Source: Desulfolutivibrio sulfoxidireducens
GTDB taxonomy: Bacteria > Desulfobacterota > Desulfovibrionia > Desulfovibrionales > Desulfovibrionaceae
Reading direction: 5' to 3'
DNA: 64,000 bases
Assembly: GCF_013376475.1 (NCBI RefSeq)
Contig: NZ_CP045508.1
Location: forward strand, 4,091,852-4,155,851
Below the pieces are notes generated by a model. It was not told the DNA's origin. It made no database searches and was given only the letters and a program-made list of their open reading frames with translations. The translations under genes and the position numbers were made by a program. Of this stretch, positions 8,585-19,148 are shown in pieces. Every line of letters begins with the position of its first letter. Position 1 is the stretch's first letter.

Positions 8585-10438
8585 ATGGATGTCGAACGCC
8601 AGGTGATGGACGCGGACATGGTGTGTGTCGGGTTCGGTCCGGCAGTGGGCGGTTTTCTGACCACGTTGTGTCGCGGGCTGGTGGATGAAAGCGGCGCTCC
8701 CGTGGTGGAGAGCGCGGCCATGCCCGGCATGCCGCCCCAGGTGATCTGCTACGAACGGGCCGACGACATCGGGTTCGGGGTGTCCGGGGTGGTCAGCCGG
8801 GCCAGGGGGATACGGGCCTCGTTCCCTGGGTTCGACCCGGTGATGGTGCCGCTGTGCACCAGGGTGAGGGAAGAACGGGTGGCCTATCTGCTCGATCCGA
8901 TCGGCGTGAGCCGCAGGCCGAGGATGGTACGCCTGAAGGACCGGGCGATACGGGCGCTGGGGAAGCGGCTGCCGTGGTTCGCCCACGAGGCTGTGGAGCT
9001 GCCGTACATTCCGCCGTTTCTGGCCAAGCATGACGGATTTGCATTTTCCCTGGGCCAGTTCAACCAGTGGGTGGGAGGCGAGATCATGGGCTCGGGGCTG
9101 GCCCAGATCTGGCCGTCCACGCCCGTGGCCGGGCCGCTCATCGAGAACGGCGCCGTGGTTGGCGTCAGGCTGGCGGACCAGGGCGTAGACAAAAAGGGCG
9201 CGCCGGACGCCGGGTACATGCCGGGCATGGACGTGCGCGCGCCGCTGACCGTGGTCGGGGATGGGCCGGTGGGGCCGGTGGGCCGGGCCATCGATGACGC
9301 TTTCGGGATGCCCGCCGGACATCATCGCCGGGAATGGGCCGTGGGCATGAAGCTGGTGGTGGATCTGCCCGAGGGCTGCGAACTTTCCGAGGGCACGGTG
9401 TTGCATACCTTCGGCTATCCCGAGCCGGAAATTTTCGGATTCCTGTATGTGTTGCCGGACCGGGTGGCCTCGCTGGGCATCTTCGTGCCCTCGTGGTTCG
9501 ACAACCCGGTACGCACGGCCTACCGCTACCTGCAGCACTGGATGCAGCACCCCTACCTGTGGCGGCACCTGAAAGGCGGCCGGCTGCGGTCCTTCGGGGC
9601 CAAGAGCCTTTTGGAATCCGGGCGGCGGGGGGAGCCGTTCTTGGTGGGCAACGGCTATGCGCGCATCGGCGAGGGTTCGGGCTCGACCAACGTGCTCACG
9701 GGCTCGGGCGTGGACGAGGCCTGGATGACCGGGGTGCAACTGGCCGAGGCGGTGCTGGAACTGGCCAAGGCGGGCCGGCCGTACACCAAGGAAAATCTGG
9801 AGGCCGCCTACGCGGCCAGACGCCGGGCCTCCTGGGTCGAGGCCGAGGCCAAGGTGGCCGAGAAGGCCCGCGACGGGTTCACCGAGGGATTTCTGCAGGG
9901 GCTTATGGGCATGGGCCTGGCCGGGTTCAGCAAGGGCAAGGTGTACTGGCCGGGGGTGTCGCGGCGGGTGCATGAGCGCATCCCGAGCCTGGAGACGTAT
10001 TTTGCGGACCGCATTCCGACGGCCGAGATCGCGCGGATTCGGGCCGAGTGCGCGCAAAAGGGGCTGTCGCTTCACGACGCCCTCATGGACCGGGTGGGCT
10101 GGCCGCCCATCGAATACGACGGCGAGCTTCTGGTGTCGCATCAGGACGCCCTGCTTCTCGGCGGCAAGGTCCAGGCCAATCCGGGCTACGCCGACCATGT
10201 GGTCTTTGCCGACCCCGGGGTCTGCGGCCGGTGCGACACGAAAATCTGTATCGAGGCCTGCTCCGGGCAGGCCATCACGGTCAATCCCGAGGGCGGCGCG
10301 CCGCTTTTCGACCGGGAAAAGTGCGTCCACTGCGGGGCCTGCCTGTGGAACTGCTCCAGGCCGCATCCCCGGAATCCGGAAAAGACCAACGTGGAGTTTC
10401 GGGCCGGCTCCGGCGGCCTGCATTCAGTGGAGAACTAG
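8585..10438 (+). CDS. ETF:quinone oxidoreductase-like flavoprotein with C-terminal ferredoxin domain
   Basis: A 617-residue FixC/ETF-QO-type protein. The FAD fold starts with DMVCVGFGPAVGG and has a second glycine-rich segment VVGDGPVGPVG. The family's active-centre part includes EIFGFLYVLPDRVASLG and the FAD-binding stretch GNGYARIGEGSGSTNVLTGSG. The tail (residues 547-591) has CxxCxxxxCxxxC then CxxCxxCxxxC, eight cysteines, where classical ETF-QO has four for a single 4Fe-4S cluster. GGAGG lies seven bases before the ATG at 8585. It presumably takes electrons from the adjacent EtfBA to the quinone pool or another acceptor. No membrane helix is obvious, as expected for a monotopic protein. 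Confidence 0.88.
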   Translation: MDVERQVMDADMVCVGFGPAVGGFLTTLCRGLVDESGAPVVESAAMPGMPPQVICYERADDIGFGVSGVVSRARGIRASFPGFDPVMVPLCTRVREERVAYLLDPIGVSRRPRMVRLKDRAIRALGKRLPWFAHEAVELPYIPPFLAKHDGFAFSLGQFNQWVGGEIMGSGLAQIWPSTPVAGPLIENGAVVGVRLADQGVDKKGAPDAGYMPGMDVRAPLTVVGDGPVGPVGRAIDDAFGMPAGHHRREWAVGMKLVVDLPEGCELSEGTVLHTFGYPEPEIFGFLYVLPDRVASLGIFVPSWFDNPVRTAYRYLQHWMQHPYLWRHLKGGRLRSFGAKSLLESGRRGEPFLVGNGYARIGEGSGSTNVLTGSGVDEAWMTGVQLAEAVLELAKAGRPYTKENLEAAYAARRRASWVEAEAKVAEKARDGFTEGFLQGLMGMGLAGFSKGKVYWPGVSRRVHERIPSLETYFADRIPTAEIARIRAECAQKGLSLHDALMDRVGWPPIEYDGELLVSHQDALLLGGKVQANPGYADHVVFADPGVCGRCDTKICIEACSGQAITVNPEGGAPLFDREKCVHCGACLWNCSRPHPRNPEKTNVEFRAGSGGLHSVEN

Positions 10439-10513
10439 GACGAGCACGCCTGTGACGCCCCGGAAAGATGCGGAAGCGACCGGGAGCGGCGAGATGCACA
10501 AGGGAGACATGGT

Positions 10514-11323
10514 ATGAGCACGGGATTTCACATCGTGGTGTGCGGCGGCATCGTGCCCGATCCGCTGCAGACCCTCGAACCGGTGACCACCCCGGCCGGG
10601 CCGGGACTCAAAAACGAGATGATGCTGCCGGCCATTCTCGATCCCTGGGCCTCCCACGCCCTGTTCGAGGCCGCGCACCTGGCCGGGAAAGTCCCGGACA
10701 GCAAGGTGTGGCTGGTGAGCCTGGGCCCCAAGGCCAAGCTGCAGCAGGTCATGATGTCCGTGGCCCAGAAGGCCCCCTTCGAACTGGTGGTCTGCGACGG
10801 CCCGGCCGGGGGCTTCGTGGAGTCGGCGGACGTGGCCGAGGCGTTGGCCTTGGCCATCGAGGGCATCCCCGGGCTGGACAAATCGCGGCTTCTGGTCTTC
10901 GGCGGCTGGCAATCGGCCTCGCGCGGGGCCGGGACCACCTTGCAGACGGTGGGCGAGCGGCTTGGCGTCACCGAGCAGTTCCAGGGCGTGGACAGGCTGG
11001 CCGTGGGACAGGACGGGTCGCTGGAGATCATGGAGCGCGTGGAGGGCGGCGCCTATCAGGTCTCGGTGTGCCAGGGCGCGCCGGCGGTCCTTGGCTGGGC
11101 CACCGGGGAGCTTCCCGAGCCACCGAACAACCCCCAGGTGGGCATGCGGAACATGCGCCTGATCATGCCCGCCCTGCAAAAGGCCAAACCGGCCAAGGCC
11201 GGCATCGAGGGCGTGACCTTCGCCTCGGTGGAATTGCCCAAACAGCGCCGGGAGACGCGCATCGTCAAGGACACCCCGGCCGAGGACATCGCCAGGGAGA
11301 TCCTGGCCTGGCTGAACGCCTGA
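10514..11323 (+). CDS. etfB: Electron transfer flavoprotein beta subunit, divergent
   Basis: A 269-residue EtfB-like protein. Recognisable elements are HIVVCGGIVPDP at the start, LDPWASHALFEAAHLAG in place of the usual NPxDExAxExA helix, GWQSASRGAGTTLQTVGERL corresponding to the nucleotide-binding loop and QVGMRNMRLIMPALQKAKPA as a degenerate EtfB signature. The divergence from standard EtfB is marked, so cofactor content (AMP or second FAD) cannot be stated. It lies 75 bp after the ETF-QO-like gene and 90 bp before etfA, in the same direction. Confidence 0.85.
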   Translation: MSTGFHIVVCGGIVPDPLQTLEPVTTPAGPGLKNEMMLPAILDPWASHALFEAAHLAGKVPDSKVWLVSLGPKAKLQQVMMSVAQKAPFELVVCDGPAGGFVESADVAEALALAIEGIPGLDKSRLLVFGGWQSASRGAGTTLQTVGERLGVTEQFQGVDRLAVGQDGSLEIMERVEGGAYQVSVCQGAPAVLGWATGELPEPPNNPQVGMRNMRLIMPALQKAKPAKAGIEGVTFASVELPKQRRETRIVKDTPAEDIAREILAWLNA

Positions 11324-11413
11324 TCCGGACCACCGGACCGACGCGACAACATCGATTTCCGTGACGATCGGGGGGGAGCGCGCCTCCATCCCCTGATCAT
11401 CGGAGGCCTATCC

Positions 11414-12433
11414 ATGGAAAAGATTCTTTTTCTCGCCCATACCGAGACCGACGGCGGGCTGTCCAAGGCCAGCCTGGAGGCGCTCACGGCCGCCAAAACC
11501 CTGGCCGGGGAACTCGGCTGCGGCTTCGGCGCGGCCCTTTTCGGCGCGGACGTGGCCGACGCGGCCAACGCCCTGGCCGGATGCGGGGCCACGGCCATGT
11601 ACGGCGCGGCCGGGCAGGCCTTCGGCCAGGCCCGCTACGCCACGGACGCGGCCGCGATCACGGCGCTTTGCCAGGCGGTCGGGGCCACCATCGTGGTCTG
11701 CGCCGACGACTCGCGCCTGTCCCGGGCCGTGCCTGGCGCGGCCCACCGTTTGGGCGGCCGGGTGGACGCCCACGTCACGGCCCTCGCGGCCAGGGACGGC
11801 AAGGCCTTTCTCGTGCGCTGGTACTACCGGCAGCGCATGTCCGCCGAGATGACCCGGGAGCAGCGGCCATGGTTCGTGACCGTGTCCGGCGGGGTATTCG
11901 AGGCCCATGCCGTAACGCCGGGACAGGCGGCCCTGAGCGTCGTGGACGTTCCGGACGCGACCTCGCGGACCACGGTCAAGGAAATTCTCACGCCCTCCGC
12001 CGACGAGCAGACCATCCGGCCGGACGCGGCGCTTCTGTTCGTGGCCGGCGCGGGCTGGACCAAGAAGCAGGCCGACGGACAGCCCCATGTGGCCGAGGCC
12101 GGGGAGATCATTCTTGGGTTCACCGCCAAGGCCCAGGCCTCGCTTGGCAGCAGCAAGTCCCTGGTGGACATGGGCGGCGAGGGCCAGGCGATTTTGCCGT
12201 TTCTCACCCACCTGCACCAGGTGGGCCAGACCGGGGCCACGCCGCGCCATCCCAAAGGCCTGGCCACCTGCTGCCACGGCGAGGAACCGCACGTGGTCGG
12301 GTGGCGGTTCATCGGCGAGCGCCGGGCCGTAAACCTGGACGCGAACTGCGGCTGGGCCCAGGGCAAGTGCGACGTGCTCTACGTGGCCGACGCCTTCGCG
12401 GTCATGCGCGCGGTCAATGAGATGCTTGGATAG
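11414..12433 (+). CDS. etfA: Electron transfer flavoprotein alpha subunit, divergent
   Basis: A 339-residue EtfA-like protein. The N-terminal half is the variable alpha/beta domain with repeated GCGATAMYG and VGATIVVCADDSRLSRA. In the C-terminal FAD domain VAEAGEIILGFTAKAQASLG, HLHQVGQTGATPRH and VNLDANCGWAQGKCDVLYVAD align with the family, but the usual GISGAxQH loop is replaced by GLATCCHGEEPHVVGWRF. Two adjacent cysteines occur at that point. GGAGG before the ATG fixes the start. It closes the cassette and is followed by a strong terminator. Confidence 0.85.
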   Translation: MEKILFLAHTETDGGLSKASLEALTAAKTLAGELGCGFGAALFGADVADAANALAGCGATAMYGAAGQAFGQARYATDAAAITALCQAVGATIVVCADDSRLSRAVPGAAHRLGGRVDAHVTALAARDGKAFLVRWYYRQRMSAEMTREQRPWFVTVSGGVFEAHAVTPGQAALSVVDVPDATSRTTVKEILTPSADEQTIRPDAALLFVAGAGWTKKQADGQPHVAEAGEIILGFTAKAQASLGSSKSLVDMGGEGQAILPFLTHLHQVGQTGATPRHPKGLATCCHGEEPHVVGWRFIGERRAVNLDANCGWAQGKCDVLYVADAFAVMRAVNEMLG

Positions 12434-12486
12434 CGACGCGCACCGCGCCGCCGGGTCTTCACGGGGCGAACATCGGGTGAAAGATC

Positions 12487-12522
12487 ACGCGCCGGACGGA
12501 TGGCCGTCTGGCGCGTTTTTTT
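12487..12522 (+). terminator. Intrinsic terminator after etfA
   Basis: A 13-bp stem (ACGCGCCGGACGG, loop ATGG, CCGTCTGGCGCGT) is followed by seven T. It ends the ETF cassette and abuts the stop codon of the convergent mazF-like gene. Confidence 0.9.
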
Positions 12523-12851
12523 CAGGCGAACATCTCCCGCAAGAGGATCAGCATCCGATCCTGATCCCGGCGGGTCAGGTGCCCCAGCTTTTTTACCAGA
12601 CGCCTGGCGTCCACAGCCCGCATCTGATCCGGGGCGGCCTCGCCGTCGCGGCCCTCGAAGCGCAGGCGCAAGCGGAAGGGCAGGTTCCTGACCGTCGAGG
12701 TCAGCGGGACCACCAGCACGGTTTTAAGCGAGTCGTTGAGTTCGTTCGGCGAGACCACGATGACCGGCCGCGTCTTGGCCGTCTCGTGCCCCACGACCGG
12801 ATCGAAACCCACCAGGAACACGTCGAATCGACGCGGGGTCACCACGTCCAT
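12522..12851 (-). CDS. mazF: MazF/PemK-type mRNA interferase toxin
   Basis: A 109-residue toxin of the MazF/PemK fold. It shows the N-terminal FDVFLVGFDPVVGHETAKTR with RPVIVVSPNELN and the second strand VLVVPLTSTVRNLPFRLRL, the usual arrangement of the PemK barrel, including the conserved R-P-V and T-S/T positions. RNA cleavage specificity cannot be read from sequence. It overlaps the antitoxin gene by 13 bp and is translated after it, the common order for such pairs. The start at 12851 gives MDVVTPRRFDVF. Confidence 0.92.
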   Translation of the reverse strand: MDVVTPRRFDVFLVGFDPVVGHETAKTRPVIVVSPNELNDSLKTVLVVPLTSTVRNLPFRLRLRFEGRDGEAAPDQMRAVDARRLVKKLGHLTRRDQDRMLILLREMFA

Positions 12852-13081
12852 TCCTTCTCGTCCCAGTCCGTCGCAGGCGCTCCGGGAAGCGGTTCCAGCG
12901 TGGACGCCGCGGCCCTGGCGGCCTCGGCCCATCCCTGCCGGGGCACACTGGAGGGCGTGAGCACCAACTCGCCGCCTTCCAGGCGCAATTCCAGGCTTGA
13001 CGGAGAACCGAGTTCCTCCAGCACTGCCTTGGGGATGCGAATCCCCCTGCTGTTGCCGACAGACACAATGGTGGCGCGCAT
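12839..13081 (-). CDS. mazE: MazE-like AbrB-fold antitoxin
   Basis: An 80-residue protein. The first half, MRATIVSVGNSRGIRIPKAV, is a classical AbrB/MazE swapped-hairpin DNA-binding domain, continued by LELRLEGGELVLTPS. The second half is flexible and acidic, ending TDWDEKEWTW, as expected for the toxin-wrapping tail. GGGAG lies six bases before the ATG. Autoregulation through a palindrome near the start is typical of the family, but I did not find a clear one. Confidence 0.92.
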   Translation of the reverse strand: MRATIVSVGNSRGIRIPKAVLEELGSPSSLELRLEGGELVLTPSSVPRQGWAEAARAAASTLEPLPGAPATDWDEKEWTW

Positions 13082-13175
13082 GGCGATCTCCCGGGAGGCG
13101 GACCTTTGCCCGGCCCGACAACGTGATTACATCGTAAGCACTTCAGCGGGCGGCGTCAACCCGCCCAAGGGCGCA

Positions 13176-15461
<2,286 letters not shown>

Positions 15462-15927
15462 GGCGTCCTTTTTCGGATGCGGCCGCAGCCGGCTCCCGAT
15501 TCACGCGACACGGCGGGGCCAGCCGCATGGCCCGGATTTATCGGCCTGAAGCGGCGTTGGCCAAAAAAGGCGCCGCTTGAACGCGTATCGAATATAGGGA
15601 CTAGTGCCTATTGTGTGTAAGCCGAAACGAACCCGCGCGCAATACGGATCGCCCGCTTACGCGTCAAAAAGGCGGGAGGGTTCCCGGCGGGTCCTGGGGG
15701 CGGAAGCGGGCGGGCCGCTGGGCTGGGCAGCCTCTCCATCCTCCCCGCCCGGACGGGCGAAACGGCGCGCCCCGGCCCCCTACGGCGCTGCCGGAACAGG
15801 AGGATTTTGGTCGAGGCAGCCGCCAGCCGCAATCCGGGGGCTCGGCCGGGATGTTCGGGAACGGCAGGCCAGCCGCCACCCGGGGAGCGCCGCCGGGGAT
15901 GTCTGGGAGAAACGCTGTTTCGGCCGG
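15462..15927. other. Non-coding interval upstream of the hybrid kinase
   Basis: A 466-base interval between the kinase start and the end of the methyltransferase gene, both on the minus strand. Open frames in it are proline/arginine/glycine-rich on both strands and have no ribosome-binding sites or family similarity, so I call no gene. The kinase end contains a candidate promoter, listed separately. The rest is GC-rich sequence without a repeat I recognise. Confidence 0.6.
15591..15619 (-). promoter_or_regulatory. Candidate promoter of the hybrid kinase
   Basis: Read on the minus strand, TACACA (15619-15614) and TATATT (15596-15591) are separated by 17 bases and match the sigma-70 consensus at four and five of six positions. 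The start codon is about 130 bases downstream, leaving a plausible leader. It is also an AT-rich island in a GC-rich setting. Confidence 0.4.
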
Positions 15928-16389
15928 TCAGCCGGTCAGGCCCGGAACCACCCCGCCCACCCTGGCCCGGTAGGCCCGGTAGGTCTCGCCGAACGTGGAT
16001 TCCAGCCAAACCTCCTCGTGGCGGATGGCCAGGCGATAGACAAAGGCGGTGAAAAGCGGCGCGGTGAGCACCAAAAAGCCGCCGGCCAGAAGTGAGACCC
16101 CGGGGATGATGCACACCACCCAGGCCGCGTACATGGGATGGCGCAGCACGGCGTAGATGCCGCCCGTTTCCAGGCGGCTCGTGTCATAGGACTGGTACAG
16201 GCGCATGATGGCCGCCGCGTAGATGGCGATGCCCAGGAGCACAAGCGCGGTCCCGACGGGACGCACGGGCAGGTATTTGACGTAGGGCCGGGCCACAGCG
16301 GCAAAAAGCAGTTCGTCGTATAAAAAGGCCAGCTTGGTGTAGCACAGGGAGGCCCGGTACAGGGCCGTTCCCGCTCCCCATCGATTCAT
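15928..16389 (-). CDS. Isoprenylcysteine carboxyl methyltransferase-family membrane protein
   Basis: A 153-residue membrane protein with three to four hydrophobic segments (VGTALVLLGIAIYAAAIMRL, AAWVVCIIPGVSLLAGGFLV). The C-terminal half has the ICMT/phospholipid methyltransferase signature: LETGGIYAVLRHPMYAAW, then RHEEVWLESTFGETYRAYRA, which together form the S-adenosylmethionine site in related enzymes. The acceptor molecule is unknown; lipids or other small hydrophobic molecules are likely in bacteria. GGAGG precedes the ATG. Confidence 0.85.
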   Translation of the reverse strand: MNRWGAGTALYRASLCYTKLAFLYDELLFAAVARPYVKYLPVRPVGTALVLLGIAIYAAAIMRLYQSYDTSRLETGGIYAVLRHPMYAAWVVCIIPGVSLLAGGFLVLTAPLFTAFVYRLAIRHEEVWLESTFGETYRAYRARVGGVVPGLTG

Positions 16390-16590
16390 GGTTTGCCTCC
16401 GGTCCTTGATATGTGAAATTTATCACTATCAAAACCGGGACGTCAAGCCGTCGCGGCGGGGCACACCCGGCATCGTGTCGCGGTTTGTTAAGGCTGTCGC
16501 AACACAGGGTCTCCGGCCGCCTTCGGTGGGCCTTTCAGGCACACGAAGCCGGCACGGCGCGGCATGACGGGATTCCACCAAAACTCCCAC

Positions 16591-17490
16591 TCACGCGCGG
16601 ATGTCAGTCGTGGCGCGTAGTGGCAGGCCGGGCAGGGCCGTGATTTTGAAATCCTTGAGCGAGACCTGGCTCTCCCATTGCGGCAACCTGCCGCCGGGTC
16701 CCTCTATCCGCACGAGGGGAGGCACATGGTCCGCAAGTCCATTGATTTTGGCCCACAGTGTCGTATCACCCCAGAATTTGGGTGGCGTCTCGGCGGCAGC
16801 CACTGACCTGATAATCTCGCACGGTATTTCGCAACCGGCCCGGATCGCCGCGAGGGCAAGGCCTTCGAGCCTCCCCAAACCGGTCAGCGGGTCGGGTTGT
16901 TCCTGGAGCCATCGTGTTGCCGCCGCCGGAAGCCAGAGGAAAGGCGGATCGGCCATTTCCGACAATTCAGTGAGCAAAGCGGCATCCTGTGTTGCAAAGG
17001 CCGTGTCCACAACAGTTGCAAACCTGAATTGCTCGTCTGTGACGGGACGCCTTCCGGTATAAAGCGACGCAAATTGTTCAGGATGCAGTTGTCCGAGTCC
17101 ATGGAATGGCTCGATCCCCGGGAATGCGTCAACACAGACGAGTTCCGCTTCCTTTTTTCCTGTATGAACTAGGCACGTGAGGATATGTGCAAGCATGGAC
17201 TGGTCAAAAAGACACGCGTCGAACCACAGTACTATACGTCCACTGGATGCTGCTTCAATAAGCCTCTGATACTGATCGTGGAGTACTTTTAGAATGGAGT
17301 CCCGGTCCATACCTCCTGCGGTGAGCTCCTCCAAAAACAGCGCACGGGCGTTGAGAGTATTTTCACTTGGCCAACCCGGCTGCCGGGGACCATCATAGAG
17401 AATATCATGCCAGACGAAGATTTCTCCTGGAAGACCGGCCTTTGCCAAGCTTGCGCCCGCGATGTCGCCGCTCGTGATGTGCGTTATCAT
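16591..17490 (-). CDS. DUF1835-domain protein
   Basis: A 299-residue protein. The start MITHITSGDIAGASLAKAGL followed by GEIFVWHDILYDGP is the DUF1835 signature, and the C-terminal half resembles the usual DUF3658 partner. The domain has no established biochemical function; it is often compared with nucleotide-related regulatory proteins. An ATG at 17490 with GAGAG six bases upstream is preferred over a TTG two codons earlier. Base composition is lower in GC than its neighbours, which may hint at acquisition. It lies directly downstream of the tandem terminator array of aroC. Confidence 0.8.
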   Translation of the reverse strand: MITHITSGDIAGASLAKAGLPGEIFVWHDILYDGPRQPGWPSENTLNARALFLEELTAGGMDRDSILKVLHDQYQRLIEAASSGRIVLWFDACLFDQSMLAHILTCLVHTGKKEAELVCVDAFPGIEPFHGLGQLHPEQFASLYTGRRPVTDEQFRFATVVDTAFATQDAALLTELSEMADPPFLWLPAAATRWLQEQPDPLTGLGRLEGLALAAIRAGCEIPCEIIRSVAAAETPPKFWGDTTLWAKINGLADHVPPLVRIEGPGGRLPQWESQVSLKDFKITALPGLPLRATTDIRA

Positions 17491-17500
17491 GCTCAACTCT

Positions 17501-17874
17501 CACAAAAAAACACAGGCTGTGTTTTTCCCTGCCCTCAACCCATACGCCGCCGCATCAAGACGAAGTCGGCCAAAGCCGGAAGGACCATGGCCCATCATAA
17601 AAAACACAGGATGTGTTTTTCCCTTCCCTCAACCCATGCGCCGCTGCAAAAGGACGAAGTCCGCCAAAGTCAGAAGGACCATGGCCCATCACAAAAAACA
17701 CAGAATGTGTTTTTCCCTTCCCTCAACCCATGCGCCGCTGCAAAAGGACGAAGTCCGCCAAAGCCGGAAGGACCATGGCCCATCACAAAAAACACAGGAT
17801 GTGTTTTTCCCTTCCCTCAACCCATGCGCCGCTGCAAAAGGACGAAGTCCGCCAAAGTCAGAAGGACCATGGCC
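17501..17874. repeat. Four tandem 94-bp repeats containing the aroC 3' end and its terminator
   Basis: Four head-to-tail units have matching points 94 bases apart (for example at 17521, 17615, 17709 and 17803). Each unit holds the last 19 or so aroC codons plus a hairpin (AAAAACACA, 3-4 base loop, TGTGTTTTT) that can end minus-strand transcripts. Only the unit nearest aroC (17783-17874) is joined to the intact gene. Units 1 and 3 share AAAGCCGGAAGG while 2 and 4 share AAAGTCAGAAGG, suggesting that a two-unit block was duplicated. Confidence 0.95.
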
Positions 17875-18875
17875 TTTAAGACCGGCACGATGCGCGGGAT
17901 GGCGCTGCGGTCGTGGCGGCCGCCGACAACGATGGTGGCCGGGTTGCCGTCCGTATCGACCGTGGCTTGGGGAAGACCGATGGAGGGAATGGGCTTGACC
18001 GCCGCCCGGACCACGATGGGCGCGCCGCACGAAATGCCGCCCAGGATGCCCCCGGCGTTGTTGGACACCGGGGGCGTCCCGGCCGGGACCAGGGGGTCGT
18101 TGTTCTCCGACCCGGTCATCCTGGCCGCCGCGAATCCCGACCCGATCTCCACGCCCTTGACCGCGCCCACACCCATAAGGGCAAAGGCCAGCCGGGCGTC
18201 CAGCTTGTCGAAAACCGGCTCCCCGAGCCCGGCGGGCACGCCCGTGGCCACCACCTCCACGACGCCGCCCAGGCTGTCCCCGGCGGCCACGGCCTCGCGC
18301 GCCCGGGCCGTAAACGCCGGGACGGCCTCGGCCGAGGCCGCGAAAAAGGGCCGGTCCCAGACCCTTTCCGGGTCCTCGACCGGGGACGCGATGCCGCCGA
18401 ACTCCACAGTGTAGGCCGTCACGGCGATGCCGCAGGCGGCCAGAAGCTCCTGGGCCACGGCCCCGCCGGCCACCCGGCAGACCGTTTCCCGGGCCGAGGA
18501 CCGGCCGCCGCCACGGTGGTCGCGCCGGCCGTACTTGGCCCGGTAGGCGATGTCCGCGTGGCCCGGCCGGAAAAGATTTTTCAGGGCGTCGTAGTCCGAA
18601 GAGCGCTGGCAGGTGTTTTCGATGCCAAACCCGATGGGCGTGCCCGTGGTCACACCCTCGAACACCCCGGAGAGCAGACGCACCAGGTCCGGCTCCTTGC
18701 GCGGGGTGGAGATCGGGCTCCCGCCGGGCTTTCGCCGGTCCAGCTCGCGCTGGATCATGGCCTCGTCAAGCGGGATGCCCGGCGGACAGCCGTCCACCAC
18801 CCCGCCCAGAGCCGGGCCGTGGGATTCGCCGAAGGTGGTCAGCCGAAAAAGCCGTCCGAAGGTGTTGCCGCTCAT
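17817..18875 (-). CDS. aroC: Chorismate synthase
   Basis: Converts 5-enolpyruvylshikimate-3-phosphate to chorismate with reduced FMN, the last common step of aromatic biosynthesis. The 352-residue protein begins MSGNTFGRLFRLTTFGESHG, the canonical start, and contains HRGGGRSSARET, GVGAVKGVEIGSGF and SNNAGGILGGISCG. An in-frame ATG three codons upstream (18884) is possible. Its 3' end is the source of the 94-bp tandem array, so the final codons exist in four copies, only one of them in frame. Confidence 0.96.
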   Translation of the reverse strand: MSGNTFGRLFRLTTFGESHGPALGGVVDGCPPGIPLDEAMIQRELDRRKPGGSPISTPRKEPDLVRLLSGVFEGVTTGTPIGFGIENTCQRSSDYDALKNLFRPGHADIAYRAKYGRRDHRGGGRSSARETVCRVAGGAVAQELLAACGIAVTAYTVEFGGIASPVEDPERVWDRPFFAASAEAVPAFTARAREAVAAGDSLGGVVEVVATGVPAGLGEPVFDKLDARLAFALMGVGAVKGVEIGSGFAAARMTGSENNDPLVPAGTPPVSNNAGGILGGISCGAPIVVRAAVKPIPSIGLPQATVDTDGNPATIVVGGRHDRSAIPRIVPVLKAMVLLTLADFVLLQRRMG

Positions 18876-18890
18876 ATTCCTCATACCTCA

Positions 18891-19138
18891 TCGGGGCTGC
18901 CGCCCCGAACCCCGCATCGGGGCGTCGCCCCGAACCCCGCCCGGGGGAAATCATTTCCCCCGGACCCCCTGATTTCCGGGCGGGCGTCCCGGTCGCGTCG
19001 CGCCCGGGACGCCCGCCCGGAAGCCAAGGGTACGGAGGGACTGGTCTCTCCCGAGCGCGGACGCGAAGCGCGCCGAAATTTTCGAAGGGGGGGTCCAGGG
19101 GGGAAACCTTTTAAAAAAGGTTTCCCCCCTGGCCTCGT
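18891..19138. repeat. Modular intergenic palindromic repeat, type 1 (copy B)
   Basis: Same order of blocks as at 8330-8567: a short hairpin (CGGGGCTGCCGCCCCG), the palindrome GGGGGAAATCATTTCCCCC with GGACCCCCTG, a 17-bp perfect stem (CCGGGCGGGCGTCCCGG and its complement), the linker CTCCCGAGCGCGGACGCGAA, GGGGGGTCCAGGGGGGAAAC, and a final hairpin with GTTTCCCCCCTGG. The outer bases of the long stem are shared with copy A, but the inner bases differ and still pair. It lies between aroC and purN. Confidence 0.85.
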
Positions 19139-19148
19139 CACACCGCCG

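Noticed and set aside
15608..16114. Open frames in the gap above the hybrid kinase
   Set aside because: Composition is Pro/Arg/Gly-rich on both strands, and one overlaps the membrane methyltransferase antisense; no supporting signal.
17501..17874. CRISPR-like array
   Set aside because: The units are contiguous 94-bp tandem repeats without unique spacers and derive from aroC; there are no cas genes.
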